Part shown: one piece after another, positions 18,939 through 28,530 of the stretch
How the letters are laid out: every line of letters begins with the position of its first letter
Numbering within the stretch: the stretch's first letter is position 1
Source of the DNA: an uncultured Pseudophaeobacter sp.
Lineage (GTDB): Bacteria; Pseudomonadota; Alphaproteobacteria; Rhodobacterales; Rhodobacteraceae
Assembly: GCA_905479575.1 (NCBI GenBank)
Contig: CAJQNB010000029.1
Coordinates: 1-64,000, forward strand
DNA: 64,000 nt
Reading direction: 5' to 3'
Made by a program: the position numbers and the translations under genes
Notes under the pieces: generated by a model
Databases searched by the model: none
The model's input: only the letters and a program-made list of their open reading frames with translations
What the model was told of the DNA's origin: nothing

Positions 18939-19270
18939 CCCTGGTCTGGCTGCTGCGCAATCTGCCTGTTCTGGCGGTGGCACTGGGGGGCGCGGTACTG
19001 GTCCTGTGGGGCGGGCGGCTAATGCAGGAACGAACCCGGCTGAGTGCTGAACTGGGACAGCTGCAAAGACAGTTGTCCACGGCCCTGATTGAGCTGGACC
19101 GCGCACAAGAGGCGGCGCGCATTCACCGCGCCCATTTGGCCCGTGCCGAAGACGCGGCGCGGCGCTGGTCTGGAATTGCCAATGATCTGCAACGGATGGA
19201 GGGCCAGGATGCGCCTTTGTCACCTCTGCTTGGCTATACTGCTGAGCGCCTGTACCAAACCCGCCCCTAG
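18935..19270 (+). CDS. Rz-like inner-membrane spanin subunit
   Basis: The 111-residue product has one N-terminal membrane helix (LLRNLPVLAVALGGAVLVLW) followed by a long charged helix with coiled-coil character (~30-95: ELGQLQRQLSTALIELDRA and on). This is the layout of i-spanins (lambda Rz), which sit in the inner membrane, span the periplasm and, with an outer-membrane lipoprotein partner, fuse the membranes in the last step of phage lysis. Two features support it: it directly follows the endolysin by a 4-base overlap, and a lipoprotein gene starts inside it in the +1 frame. Sequence conservation of spanins is very low, so the call rests on architecture and gene order. Confidence 0.75.
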   Translation: MTLVWLLRNLPVLAVALGGAVLVLWGGRLMQERTRLSAELGQLQRQLSTALIELDRAQEAARIHRAHLARAEDAARRWSGIANDLQRMEGQDAPLSPLLGYTAERLYQTRP

Positions 19271-19463
19271 GGTCATTCTCGCCCCGCATCCGGTACCGCC
19301 CGACCTGTTGCGCCCCTGCGCCGGATATCAAGGCCCGCTGCCACGCACCGAAGGCGGCCTTGCCAAAGCGATCATTGCCGAAGCCCAGGGGCGGGCCTGT
19401 GCAAATGCCAGGCTGGTGGCGGTGGCAGAGATCCTGTCGAAACCGGATCCAAAGGACGGTTGA
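19209..19463 (+). CDS. Rz1-like outer-membrane spanin lipoprotein (overlapping Rz)
   Basis: Inside the 3-prime part of the Rz-like gene, in the +1 frame, ATG 19209 opens an 84-residue frame. It begins MRLCHLCLAILLSACTKPAP: a short signal peptide with lipobox LSAC (lipidated Cys15), then a proline-rich stretch (APHPVPPDLL) typical of Rz1-type o-spanins. The frame runs 193 bases past the Rz stop, an overlapped rather than fully embedded arrangement, and its C-terminal part has a further Cys pair and a helical segment. It would act on the outer membrane as partner of the Rz-like protein. Confidence 0.75.
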   Translation: MRLCHLCLAILLSACTKPAPRVILAPHPVPPDLLRPCAGYQGPLPRTEGGLAKAIIAEAQGRACANARLVAVAEILSKPDPKDG

Positions 19464-19849
19464 TGTTTTTTTGCCTGAACCGGCTGAAATAAAGCGCAGC
19501 GCAGGGCCAAAGAAACGGGGCACTTACCGTTGTGGGAAAACAAAACGATTCCGTGATCGGCGAAAAAAACTGATCAATTCATAGTGCGTCTCGCTGGGTG
19601 CAATGCTGCTTTGATTTGAGTGCAGGCGCTAAGTGACGTAGTTCACTTAACTGTGTTTGGTATTTGAAAAAAGTGACCGAATACATTGGCAGGAAAGCAA
19701 AATATTGCCAATTTCTGCTCCCTGGCAAAGCGCAATTAATTTCAAGACTGCGCGCCAAAAAAACTGATTGTTATATGTCAGGCGAGGAACGGATCCCTGG
19801 GATGGGGGGAGTACGGGCCACATACGTTCAACCAGGAGACTCTAGATCC
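19464..19849. other. Intergenic region upstream of the porin gene
   Basis: About 390 bases, noticeably A/T-rich from 19560 on, as expected for a strong promoter region of a major outer-membrane protein. It contains the inverted repeat listed separately at 19631-19648. I see no gene in it and no clear terminator after the lysis cassette. Confidence 0.5.
19631..19648. promoter_or_regulatory. Inverted repeat upstream of the porin (possible operator)
   Basis: AAGTGA-CGTAGT-TCACTT: perfect 6-base arms around a 6-base spacer, about 200 bases upstream of the porin start in an A/T-rich stretch. It has the size and symmetry of a dimeric repressor or activator site, but I cannot name a regulator. Confidence 0.35.
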
Positions 19850-20968
19850 ATGAGCACCAAATTCGTATTGCGCAGCAGCGCGGCTGTCGCCGCAGCTTTG
19901 CTCGCAGCCCCGGCATTTGCGGGCCCCACCTACACCAATGACAACGGCGGCAGCTTCCGCTAGTATGGTCAGTTTAACCCATCCTTCCAGTCTTTCGACG
20001 ATGGCGTCGAAGAGTACAACCGCCTGTCTGACAACTCCTCGTCGAACTCGCGGATCGGTTTCTGGGTTGAACAAGCCTTTGGCGAGAACACCCTGAAGTT
20101 CCGTTTCGAAACGGCCTTTGGTTTCCGCGCCTCCGATGGCACTGACCAGACCTCCAAAGGGGATGTTACCAGCTGGAGCCGCACCAACCTGCGTCACGTT
20201 GATCTGCAGTTTGAAACCGCAAAATACGGTACCTTCTCGGCTGGTCAGGGTTCGATGGCCTCTGACGGCATCACCGGCGCAGACTACTCTGGAACCGGTC
20301 TTGGCGCCAACGCGTCGATCGCTGACATCGGCGGTGGTTACCTGTTCCGCGATGGTGCCGGTAACCTGACCGGCGTGTCCGTGGGCGATGTTACTGCGAC
20401 ATACGACGGTCCGCGTCTGGGTCGTGTGCGCTATGACAGCACCAACTATGGCGGTTTCACCTTCTCGGCTTCCTACGGGACCGATATTTTGAAAACCAAC
20501 AACGACCGCGAAACCTACGACGTTGCGGTTCGCTACAGCAATGATGAGCTGGGCGCCTTTGCTCTGGACGCAGGGCTTGCTGCGGCCTGGACCGAGGAAA
20601 CCGGCAAGCAGGACAGCCGTGACATCTCTGGCTCTGTTGCGCTTTTGCACAAAGACACAGGTATCTCCCTGGCGTTGGCTGCGGGTGAACGCGATATCGC
20701 TGGCACCTACACCTATGCCAAGCTGGGCTATTCCGCTGATCTGATCGCAGCAGGCAAAACCTCCTTCTCGGTGGATTACTATGATGGCTCCGATCAGGTA
20801 ACAGCAGGCGATTCTTCTGAATCCTGGGGGATTGCTGCGGTTCAAAAAATCGACCGTTTCAACGTGGAAACCTACATTGCCTACCGCGATTACTCCTACG
20901 CGGATACTTCAGCCACCGCCTATCAGGATGCAAATGTGATCCTGGCCGGCGCTCGCTGGAAGTTCTGA
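19850..20968 (+). pseudogene. Rhodobacter-type porin gene interrupted by an in-frame amber codon
   Basis: ATG 19850 opens a signal peptide (AAVAAALLAAPAFAG) and mature start PTYTNDNGGSFR; codon 38 is TAG (19961-19963), then the same frame continues without interruption as YGQFNPSFQSFDDGVEE to a C-terminal Phe (LAGARWKF), the usual last residue of outer-membrane beta-barrels. Full length would be 372 codons, normal for this porin family, which forms trimeric diffusion channels. The downstream segment keeps normal porin features and codon use, so the disruption is recent, a base-call error or a real null allele; a tyrosine or tryptophan codon is the likely original. No downstream start could supply a new signal peptide. 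A terminator follows at 21011. Confidence 0.85.
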
Positions 20969-21010
20969 AGACAGATTTTCCCCTCGGGTCTTCAGCTCGG
21001 TTTTCAAAAC

Positions 21011-21047
21011 AACACGCACGTCCCCTTGCTGGGGGCGTGTTTTTTTG
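21011..21047 (+). terminator. Intrinsic terminator after the porin
   Basis: AACACGC pairs with GCGTGTT and TCCCC with GGGG(G) within one hairpin, followed by TTTTTTT. Confidence 0.8.
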
Positions 21048-21198
21048 TGGGAAGATAAAAAAATTCCTAACGAATTGCGCCTTTGAGAGGGGGAAACCGG
21101 CAATGGCTCTTGCACCGCGCCGCCAGTAACAATAGAAGGCCACAAATTGTCTGGGGGCGGTGCCTGCGCACGCGCTCCGAATCTCTATGGGGTATAAC

Positions 21199-22530
21199 AT
21201 GCAGGTCACCGAGACGCTGAACGAAGGTCTGAAACGCGGCTACGCCATCACGGTTACGGCGGCCGAGCTGGACGCCAAGGTCAATGAAAAGCTGGTCGAA
21301 GCCCAGCCGGAAATCGAAATGAAAGGTTTCCGCAAAGGCAAGGTGCCTATGGCGCTGCTGAAAAAGCAGTTTGGCCAGCGCATGATCGGCGAAGCCATGC
21401 AGGAAACCATCGATGGTGCCATGAACGAGCACTTCGAAAAAACCGGTGACCGTCCCGCGATGCAGCCCGACGTCAAGATGACCAATGAAGATTGGAAAGA
21501 AGGCGACGACGTTGCCGTTGATATGTCCTATGAAGCGCTGCCAGAAATTCCTGAGGTCGACCTGTCTGGTGTGACCCTTGAAAAGCTGGTTGTGAAAGCC
21601 GAAGACGAAGCTGTCACCGAAGCGCTGGAAAACCTGGCTGAAAACGCCCAGGAATTCGAAGCCCGCGATGAAGCAGCGGCTTCTGAGGACGGCGACCAGG
21701 TTGTCATCGACTTCCTGGGCAAGGTTGACGGCGAAGCCTTTGAAGGCGGTGCGGCTGACGATTACCCACTGGTTCTGGGCTCCAATTCCTTCATCCCTGG
21801 CTTTGAAGAGCAGCTGGTTGGCGTCAAGGCTGGCGACGAAAAAGACGTCTCCGTGACCTTCCCCGAAGAGTATCAGGCCGAGCACCTGGCGGGCAAAGAA
21901 GCCGTGTTCTCTTGCACCATCAAAGAGGTCAAGGCGCCTAAAGCGGCCGAGATCAACGACGAGATGGCCAAGAAATTCGGCGCCGAAGATCTGGAGGCTC
22001 TGAAGGGTCAGATCCGCGAGCGTCTCGAATCTGAATATGCCGGTGCAGCCCGTGCTGTGATGAAACGCGCCACCCTGGACAAACTGGACGAGCTGGTCAC
22101 CTTTGATCTGCCTCCGTCGCTGGTCGAAGCCGAAGCCAAGCAGATCTCGCATCAGCTGTGGCACGAGGATCACCCAGAGGTCGAGGGCCACGATCACGGC
22201 GAAATCGAAACCACCGAAGAGCACACCACCCTGGCTGAGCGTCGCGTTCGTCTCGGCCTGCTGCTGGCAGAGCTGGGCCAAAAAGCCGAGGTCGAAGTGA
22301 CCGATGCGGAAATGACCCAGGCCATCATGGCACAGGCCCGTCAGTACCCTGGTCAGGAACGTCAGTTCTTTGAATTCATCCAGCAGAACGCTCAGATGCA
22401 GCAGCAGCTGCGCGCGCCTTTGTTTGAAGACAAAGTCATCGACCACCTGTTTGATCAGGCCACCGTTGCTGAAAAAGAAGTCTCCAAAGAGGAACTTCAA
22501 AAAGCTGTCGAGGCGCTGGAAGAAGAATAA
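21199..22530 (+). CDS. tig: Trigger factor
   Basis: The 443-residue product is the ribosome-bound chaperone and prolyl isomerase that meets nascent chains at the exit tunnel. The N-terminal domain carries the ribosome-docking signature GFRKGKVP (residues ~45-52); an FKBP-type isomerase domain follows (~150-245, [18 protein letters not shown]) and then the helical C-terminal chaperone domain. A His/Glu-rich insertion ([14 protein letters not shown]) lies near residue 335. I use ATG 21199 ([10 protein letters not shown]), the conserved N-terminus; upstream in-frame codons add 13 unlike residues. In many bacteria tig precedes clpP-clpX-lon, but here a chemoreceptor follows. Confidence 0.95.
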   Translation: MQVTETLNEGLKRGYAITVTAAELDAKVNEKLVEAQPEIEMKGFRKGKVPMALLKKQFGQRMIGEAMQETIDGAMNEHFEKTGDRPAMQPDVKMTNEDWKEGDDVAVDMSYEALPEIPEVDLSGVTLEKLVVKAEDEAVTEALENLAENAQEFEARDEAAASEDGDQVVIDFLGKVDGEAFEGGAADDYPLVLGSNSFIPGFEEQLVGVKAGDEKDVSVTFPEEYQAEHLAGKEAVFSCTIKEVKAPKAAEINDEMAKKFGAEDLEALKGQIRERLESEYAGAARAVMKRATLDKLDELVTFDLPPSLVEAEAKQISHQLWHEDHPEVEGHDHGEIETTEEHTTLAERRVRLGLLLAELGQKAEVEVTDAEMTQAIMAQARQYPGQERQFFEFIQQNAQMQQQLRAPLFEDKVIDHLFDQATVAEKEVSKEELQKAVEALEEE

Positions 22531-22552
22531 ACTCAATCCTTTTGAGTATTAC

Positions 22553-22581
22553 GGGGTCGCCTTTTGGGCGGCCCTTTTTTG
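22553..22581 (+). terminator. Intrinsic terminator after tig
   Basis: GGGTCG pairs with CGGCCC (one wobble) with inner CC/GG pairs around TTTT, followed by TTTTTTG. Confidence 0.7.
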
Positions 22582-22734
22582 TTTTAAAATAATGGAACTG
22601 TTTGATGTTTCGGATTTTGGGCTCATGCTAATTTCGTAATAGAAAAATATCTTCACAACCCTTGCGGTAAATAAGACTATCGTAATTCTTTTATCCGATC
22701 GTGAATCCCATATTGATTCACACGGGATGAAACG

Positions 22735-25137
22735 ATGGTTGCTAGTTCTGCGAAGAGATTGCGGAGATTTTCTCCTGCCAATGCGAAGACCAAAACAAAG
22801 GTCATGTCTGTGGCATTGTTTCCTTTGGCTCTCATTGCTGCAGTAGGCGCATTGGCGGTTTATGATCTGCAACGCATGGAAGAGACCTCTCATAAGGTCG
22901 ATCATTCGCAGCAAATTATGGACCAGGTTGCGACCCTCAACGCAGCGGCGTTTGAGATGGAGGCAGGCCTGCGCGGTTATGAGTTGGCGGGTCAAGAACG
23001 CTATCTGGAACCCTATGAAAAAGGTTCGGCCGAGACCTTTGCCGCCCTTGAGGAACTGTCTGTATCCGTCCGTGACGATCCCGCGATGGCAGAGCGTTTA
23101 AGCGAGGCTGAAAACACACTGCGCGCCTGGCAGTCCGATGTTGCTGAACAGGCCATCAACCTGCGACGTGACATTGGCGATGCCATGACCATGAATGACA
23201 TGGCCTCAGAGGTTAAGACGGCCAAGGGGACAGTGTTCTTCGAGGCGTTTCGCTCTGAAATCGAACAATTCATCGAAGAGGAAGAGGTTCGTCTGGCTGA
23301 TCGCCGTCAGGTTTTTATGACCATGGTTAAAACTGGCATTGCCAGCCCAGATTTCATGAACAGTTCGCTGATTGCCGTTGAACAGGCCCATTCAATCATC
23401 AGTGAGGCCAAGGATCTCTTGGCGGTTGCTGTGGATATGGAATCCAGCATGCGCGGCTATCTGTTGACCGGAGAAAAGGCTTCTCTGGAGCCGTATAACA
23501 TCGGCATCGAGACTTTTGATCGCTTGGTCGCCAGCCTGACTGAGAAATCCAGTGAGAGCCTGATGCAGGAGATCCGCATCACCAAATTGGCAAAGATCAT
23601 AGCGGATTGGCGTCAACAGGCGGTTGAGCCCCTGCTGGCGCTGCGCCGTGAAATTGGCGATGCCAAGACCATGGATGATATGGCTGATTTTGTAGCCGAG
23701 GGGCGCGGTGCTGCCTATTTTGCAGAGTTTTCCGAAATCATGGCTTCTTTCGAAGCAGAGGTACTTACCACGATGCGGGCGCGACAGGCTGAAAATGCTG
23801 AAATTTCAGCGCTGACCCAAACCATGATTCCTGCAGCGATTTTTGTGGCCATTCTGCTGGGCGGTGCCTTTGCCTTGATCGTGGGCGGCAGCCTGGCCCG
23901 CGCGGTCAATCGCATTACGGTGTCGATGAAAGGTCTGGCCGATGGGAACAACACGGTCGAGATCCAGGGGCAGGATCGCGGTGACGAGATTGGCCAGATG
24001 GCCCGGGCGCTGGATGTTTTCCGCGATGCGCTGGTCGAAATGCAGGCTCTGGAGAAGAAAAAGGCCGAAGGCCGTGATGCAGAGCTGAACCAGATGGTAG
24101 AGCACCTGAGCCGGGTGTTGTCGCAGCTGTCGGATGGCAATCTTATGGTACAGATTGAGGAGCAGTTCCCAGAGGGATATGAAAAGCTGCGCGGTGATTT
24201 CAATCAGACTGTCATTACCCTAAAGAGCATCGTTGGAGACGTTATGGCCACCTCCAGCAGTATCGGTAATGGCGCCGTTGAGATCAGCCAGGCCTCGACG
24301 GACCTGTCCCATCGCACCGAGAGTCAGGCGGCAACCCTGGAAGAAACCGCGGCTGCCTTGGATGAGCTGACACAGTCGGTGAAATCCGCCGCCGAAGGGG
24401 CAAAAGCGGTCGAACAGACCATGGAGGCGGCCCGCGTCGAGGCTGAAAGCAGCGATGTTGTGGTTCAAAAAGCGGTCGCGGCGATGACCAAAATCGAAAG
24501 CTCCTCTCAAAGCATTGCGCAGATTATTTCTGTGATTGATGACATCGCCTTTCAGACCAATCTGCTGGCGCTGAATGCCGGGGTGGAAGCCGCACGTGCT
24601 GGTGAGGCGGGGCGTGGGTTTGCCGTGGTGGCGAGCGAAGTACGTGCCTTGGCTCAGCGGTCTTCGGCTGCAGCGATGGAAATCAAAACGCTTATAGAAG
24701 ACAGCGGCAAACAGGTCGGTGAGGGCGTGGATCTGGTGGGGCAGGCGGGCGACGCGCTGCAAACCATCGTTGAACAGGTGAGCCGGATCTCGACACAGCT
24801 TTCCGATATTGCCGAAGGTGCCGTCGAACAGTCCACAGGGCTTAACGAGATCAATACTGGCATGATTCAGCTTGATCAGGTGACGCAGCAAAATGCCGCG
24901 ATGGTGGAAGAGGCCACAGCGGCCAGTATTCTGCTCAAAACCGATGCGGGAAAACTCGCTGATTTGATGGGGAATTTTCAGATCTCGCATCAACCCCGCT
25001 CCTTGGGTGCGGACGCCAGCCCTGCGGGTGCAGTGGCAACTGCGCTGCGGGATGTTGAGCCGACAGAGAGCTGGGACAGTGTCGCCGAGGTCGCGCCGAT
25101 GATGGCTGCAACCGGGACGGATGGCATCCGGGCGTAG
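22735..25137 (+). CDS. Methyl-accepting chemotaxis protein with duplicated sensor region
   Basis: The 800-residue product has one membrane helix near residues 25-45, a long periplasmic region, a second membrane helix (~365-388, [20 protein letters not shown]), a HAMP domain with a further HAMP-like segment, and the cytoplasmic signalling hairpin with the conserved tip [20 protein letters not shown]. The periplasmic region is two tandem CHASE3-like helical units: [14 protein letters not shown] and [13 protein letters not shown], as well as [14 protein letters not shown] and [14 protein letters not shown], are matching pairs about 175-180 residues apart. It should relay an unknown ligand to CheA/CheW. 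No C-terminal CheR/CheB tether pentapeptide is seen (ends GTDGIRA), and no che genes are adjacent. Confidence 0.92.
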   Translation: MVASSAKRLRRFSPANAKTKTKVMSVALFPLALIAAVGALAVYDLQRMEETSHKVDHSQQIMDQVATLNAAAFEMEAGLRGYELAGQERYLEPYEKGSAETFAALEELSVSVRDDPAMAERLSEAENTLRAWQSDVAEQAINLRRDIGDAMTMNDMASEVKTAKGTVFFEAFRSEIEQFIEEEEVRLADRRQVFMTMVKTGIASPDFMNSSLIAVEQAHSIISEAKDLLAVAVDMESSMRGYLLTGEKASLEPYNIGIETFDRLVASLTEKSSESLMQEIRITKLAKIIADWRQQAVEPLLALRREIGDAKTMDDMADFVAEGRGAAYFAEFSEIMASFEAEVLTTMRARQAENAEISALTQTMIPAAIFVAILLGGAFALIVGGSLARAVNRITVSMKGLADGNNTVEIQGQDRGDEIGQMARALDVFRDALVEMQALEKKKAEGRDAELNQMVEHLSRVLSQLSDGNLMVQIEEQFPEGYEKLRGDFNQTVITLKSIVGDVMATSSSIGNGAVEISQASTDLSHRTESQAATLEETAAALDELTQSVKSAAEGAKAVEQTMEAARVEAESSDVVVQKAVAAMTKIESSSQSIAQIISVIDDIAFQTNLLALNAGVEAARAGEAGRGFAVVASEVRALAQRSSAAAMEIKTLIEDSGKQVGEGVDLVGQAGDALQTIVEQVSRISTQLSDIAEGAVEQSTGLNEINTGMIQLDQVTQQNAAMVEEATAASILLKTDAGKLADLMGNFQISHQPRSLGADASPAGAVATALRDVEPTESWDSVAEVAPMMAATGTDGIRA

Positions 25138-25176
25138 GGCGGTTGCTGATATCCAGGATTGCACCTGATAAATAAT

Positions 25177-25212
25177 AAGGGCCCGCCAGATCTGCGGGCC
25201 CTTTTCTATTTT
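25177..25212. terminator. Strong terminator between convergent genes
   Basis: Perfect 10-bp stem AAGGGCCCGC/GCGGGCCCTT with a 7-base loop, followed by TTTCTATTTT on the plus strand; an A/T-rich flank on the other side may let it work for the minus-strand gene too. Confidence 0.85.
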
Positions 25213-25251
25213 GTTTACTGGCGGGGTCAGCCGCCCGGACGGTCGACCCTA

Positions 25252-27210
25252 CTAGAGGTCAATGCGGAAGCGGGCAAAACCATCGGGACCGTCGCCTGCG
25301 GCTGACAGCGTGACACCCTGAACATCCTTGGCATAGTCGCTTGCTTTGGGGCCGGTATCGAACAGAACACTGGTGCCGGGCAGGGGCGCAAAGCTCCAGT
25401 TGGCATCGGCGCGGGGGCTAATGGTGCCCTTCTCCACAATGTAGCGCACAATCACATCGCGGTTGGTGTCAGGCCCTTCAAAGACGATGGTGTCCCCCAT
25501 AGCGCCGGGGAAATCGCCGCCGCCGCCGGCACGGTAGTTGTTGGTGGCAATGATGAACTTGGCCGCTGGATCGATTGGCGCGCCGTTGAAGGTCAGGTTG
25601 ACGATACGATTGGCTTCCGGGTTCTGCAGAACGCCCTTGCTGCTGAATTTTGACGGCTGGCTCAGGTCGATCTGGTAGCGCACCCCGTCCATCACATCAA
25701 AATTGTAGCTTGGGAAGTCAGGGTTGAGCAGGATCTGGTCTGCCTTGCCCGGCTCTACCTGATTGAACATGCCGGCCGAACGCTCCAGCCAGTCCTTGAC
25801 CTGGGCGCCGGTCACCAGAACCGCGCGGGCGGTGTTGGGGTAAAGATATAGGTCCGAGACATTCTTGATCGCCACATCGCCTTTTGGCACATCGGTGAAA
25901 TACTCAGGCCCGCCACGGCCACCGGCCTTGAACGGGGCTGCGGCTGATAGAATTGGCAGGCCTTCGTATTTGGTGCCCCTTAGCATCTGGGCGATGTACC
26001 AGCTTTGTGCAATCGACACGATCTGCACCGAAGGGTCATCAGCAACCAGGGCAAAATAGCTATGCAGCGGCGCATCGGTTTTCCCCACCGCGCGGCGCAC
26101 ATAGGCCAGGGTTTCCTCGTGCTGCTGGGCGACAGAGGCCAGCACCTGTGCGTCGCTTTCCGCCAGCGCGGTGATCGAGCGATCCTCATTCCGTTTGGAA
26201 ATAGGGCGGGCCTCAGCGGCATGGCCGACGACGCGCCAGCCACCTGCGTCGCGTTCCAGCATCAAATCAATCAGCCCCAGGTGGCTGCCCCAATAGCCGC
26301 CCATGGTGGCGGGTTTGCCCTGCAGGGTGCCTTTGGCCACGTCGATACCATCCAGCCCGTCATATTTGGAGGAGGGAAACACCAGATGGCTATGGCCGGT
26401 CATGATGGCGTCAATGCCGTCCACACCAGCCAGCACCAATGAGGCATTCTCCATGCCGTCACGTTCCTGCCCCGCGCCAATGCCAGAGTGGGACAGCGCA
26501 ATGATGATATCGGCGCCTTTCTCCTTCATTTCCGGCACATAGGCACGGGCGGCCTGCAGGATATCACGGGCCTGGACATTGCCTTCCAGATGGCGGCGAT
26601 CCCAGTTCATCACCTGCGGCGGCACAAAGCCAATGAGGCCAATTTTGATCGCATGTTTAGCGCCCGCGCCATCGGTCAGTTCGCGGTCCATCAGCACATA
26701 GGGGGGCAGTAGGGTTTTATCGTCACGCGGGCCAGCCCCGGTTTCTTTGGCAATATTGGCGCAGACCACCGGGAACTGCGCTCCGGCAAGGGATTTCATT
26801 AGGAAATCAAGGCCATAGTTGAACTCGTGATTGCCTAGTGTCGAGGCGTCAAAGCCCACGGTATTCATCGCGGCAATCACTGGATGCAGATCGCCTTCGC
26901 GCATTCCGCGTTCATAGGCGATGTAGTCCCCCATCGGGTTGCCCTGCAAGAAATCGCCATTGTCCAGCAACAGCGCATTGGTGGCCTCTGCCCGGATGTC
27001 ATTGACGATCGAGGCGGTGCGGGCCAGACCTACCGTATCGCGGGGTTTGTCGGCGTAATAATCATACGGAAAGACATGCACATGCAGGTCGGTGGTTTCC
27101 ATCAATCGCAGATGCACCTGGTTCGAGGCGGCCTGCAGAGAAAACGGGTGCAGCGCGATGAAGCCGGCGCTGCCAGCGAGAAAAGACCGGCGGTCAAGTG
27201 AGATCGGCAT
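25252..27210 (-). CDS. cpdB: 2',3'-cyclic-nucleotide 2'-phosphodiesterase / 3'-nucleotidase
   Basis: The 652-residue product is a periplasmic metallophosphoesterase that turns 2',3'-cyclic nucleotides into nucleosides for phosphate and nucleoside scavenging. The N-terminus DRRSFLAGSAGFIALHP is a twin-arginine (Tat) signal. Metal-binding motifs appear in order: ETTDLHVH, LLDNGDFLQG, LGNHEFNYG and MTGHSH, all in the N-terminal catalytic domain (~35-350); a 5'-nucleotidase C-terminal substrate-binding domain fills ~390-600. The length is typical for CpdB. A Tat rather than Sec signal fits cofactor loading in the cytoplasm. The gene stands alone. Confidence 0.92.
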   Translation of the reverse strand: MPISLDRRSFLAGSAGFIALHPFSLQAASNQVHLRLMETTDLHVHVFPYDYYADKPRDTVGLARTASIVNDIRAEATNALLLDNGDFLQGNPMGDYIAYERGMREGDLHPVIAAMNTVGFDASTLGNHEFNYGLDFLMKSLAGAQFPVVCANIAKETGAGPRDDKTLLPPYVLMDRELTDGAGAKHAIKIGLIGFVPPQVMNWDRRHLEGNVQARDILQAARAYVPEMKEKGADIIIALSHSGIGAGQERDGMENASLVLAGVDGIDAIMTGHSHLVFPSSKYDGLDGIDVAKGTLQGKPATMGGYWGSHLGLIDLMLERDAGGWRVVGHAAEARPISKRNEDRSITALAESDAQVLASVAQQHEETLAYVRRAVGKTDAPLHSYFALVADDPSVQIVSIAQSWYIAQMLRGTKYEGLPILSAAAPFKAGGRGGPEYFTDVPKGDVAIKNVSDLYLYPNTARAVLVTGAQVKDWLERSAGMFNQVEPGKADQILLNPDFPSYNFDVMDGVRYQIDLSQPSKFSSKGVLQNPEANRIVNLTFNGAPIDPAAKFIIATNNYRAGGGGDFPGAMGDTIVFEGPDTNRDVIVRYIVEKGTISPRADANWSFAPLPGTSVLFDTGPKASDYAKDVQGVTLSAAGDGPDGFARFRIDL

Positions 27211-27331
27211 GAAGAAACTCCCAGTGTCAGTTTGCAGCGTAGCTATCCGGTAACGATAACAGCAAAATGACAGGAGTCCCGGCGAATTTGAGCCACAGCA
27301 CCGACCACAGCTTGTTGAACTGGGAGGCGGG

Positions 27332-27823
27332 TTATTTCACCAATCCGGTCTCTTTCAACATGCCGCGCCGTTTCGCCTCGTAGTAGTAGCCGCGCGAATA
27401 GTGTTTGACCGCAGTATCAAAACTGCCATCCGACAAGAGCCAGGCGCCGCGCAGGTATTTCACCGAATACTCAAGGTTTGTATCCGCATCCAGCAAGTCC
27501 TTCGGCGCGCCGGAAAACCCCATGGAACGTGCGGTGGCCGGCAGGATCTGCAACAGGCCATAGTAGGGGCGGTTGATGGCCTTGGGGCGATGGGTGCTTT
27601 CGCGGATTGCCAGGCGATGTACCAGGGCGCGCGGAACCTCATAGTGGTCTGCCCAATGGTTGATGCTTTGCCGCAGTTGCGGTGTTTCATTGGGGTAAAG
27701 CGGCGGGGTGATTTGGGTTTGTGCCCCACCTGGTTTGACCGGGCTGCAGGCTGTGGATGCCAGCGGCACGGCCAAGCTCAGCAAAAGAACCATAGTCTTG
27801 CCGCTGTTTCTGAATGTCATCAT
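27332..27823 (-). CDS. SLT-type lytic transglycosylase lipoprotein
   Basis: The product from ATG 27823 has 163 residues: a lipoprotein signal with lipobox STAC (…LAVPLASTACSPVKPG), then a small lysozyme-like domain with the catalytic Glu in LAIRESTHRP, the GLLQILPATARSMGF segment and the AVKHYSRGYYYEAKRRG end typical of goose-type/SLT transglycosylases. It should cleave peptidoglycan glycan strands to 1,6-anhydro ends while tethered to a membrane. Upstream in-frame codons exist but would put a poor sequence before the signal peptide. The domain is compact compared with Slt70 and resembles MltC/EmtA-like single-domain enzymes. Confidence 0.85.
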   Translation of the reverse strand: MMTFRNSGKTMVLLLSLAVPLASTACSPVKPGGAQTQITPPLYPNETPQLRQSINHWADHYEVPRALVHRLAIRESTHRPKAINRPYYGLLQILPATARSMGFSGAPKDLLDADTNLEYSVKYLRGAWLLSDGSFDTAVKHYSRGYYYEAKRRGMLKETGLVK

Positions 27824-27948
27824 GCAGAGAAATCCACCAGTTGAATTATAGTGTCGGGGCATCGGGGCATCCTAGGCATTCCTTTGGGAAAGGAAAGAAA
27901 GCCCCGCCTGGATCGGCGGGAACTTACTCATTCAGACGCGGGGCGGGG

Positions 27949-28332
27949 TTAGCCGATTACGGGATGGTCCCGGTTCTGCATGCAGCGAATGATCATCTCG
28001 CGTTGCTTTTCTTCCTTGTCCATTGTGCCTTCTGCGGCGCCGATCAGCCCGCCAATGGCGGCTCCGGCAATGGCATCCTCGTGGGATTCCCCGGCGCCGG
28101 TTGCGGCACCAATCAAAGCGCCGATCATGGCCCCTTCTGATGTCAGCTCATTGTCGTATCGCATCGCGATTTGGCGGCAATCCACCAGATCACTGTTGTA
28201 GCTGGCTGAGATCGGGCCACTGGTGCGCAGCGGTTGCGCGGCCGGCGACAGGCCGCAGGCGCTCACGCCTAGGCCCAGCGCCGTGACGGCGGCGGTCAGG
28301 ATCAGTTTTGGGGTTACAAATTTGTCGGTCAT
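27949..28332 (-). CDS. Glycine-zipper lipoprotein
   Basis: The 127-residue product has a signal peptide with a lipobox ending VSAC, a short region with a conserved Cys (DLVDCRQIAMRYDNEL), a glycine-zipper helix pair (MIGALIGAATGAG and AIAGAAIGGLIGAAEG) and a C-terminal Cys in IIRCMQNRDHPVIG. Glycine-zipper lipoproteins sit in the cell envelope; the exact role is unknown. It is a paralogue of the gene at 29356-29724, whose end reads VQCMQQRGHPVTG. The start ATG 28332 follows AAGGACTC. Confidence 0.75.
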   Translation of the reverse strand: MTDKFVTPKLILTAAVTALGLGVSACGLSPAAQPLRTSGPISASYNSDLVDCRQIAMRYDNELTSEGAMIGALIGAATGAGESHEDAIAGAAIGGLIGAAEGTMDKEEKQREMIIRCMQNRDHPVIG

Positions 28333-28530
28333 TACCAGAGTCCTTGTTTGAAATTCAGCAGCAGGTTGCCTGCTGTTGCGATCGGCCTGGAACATAGGAG
28401 GGAATTTTTAATCTGCAACAATAAATTTCTGTAAAACAATAAAAAGTACTAGTTAAACAAAAAACTCTTGCCATCGACGGTGTCGGCTGCGATGACCGCA
28501 AGACAGGACGGAGATAGGAAGGGAAAGCCG

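Noticed and set aside
19961-19963. Amber codon as programmed recoding (pyrrolysine or readthrough)
   Set aside because: No recoding hairpin or pyrrolysine genes are seen, and porins do not use recoding; mutation or sequencing error is simpler.
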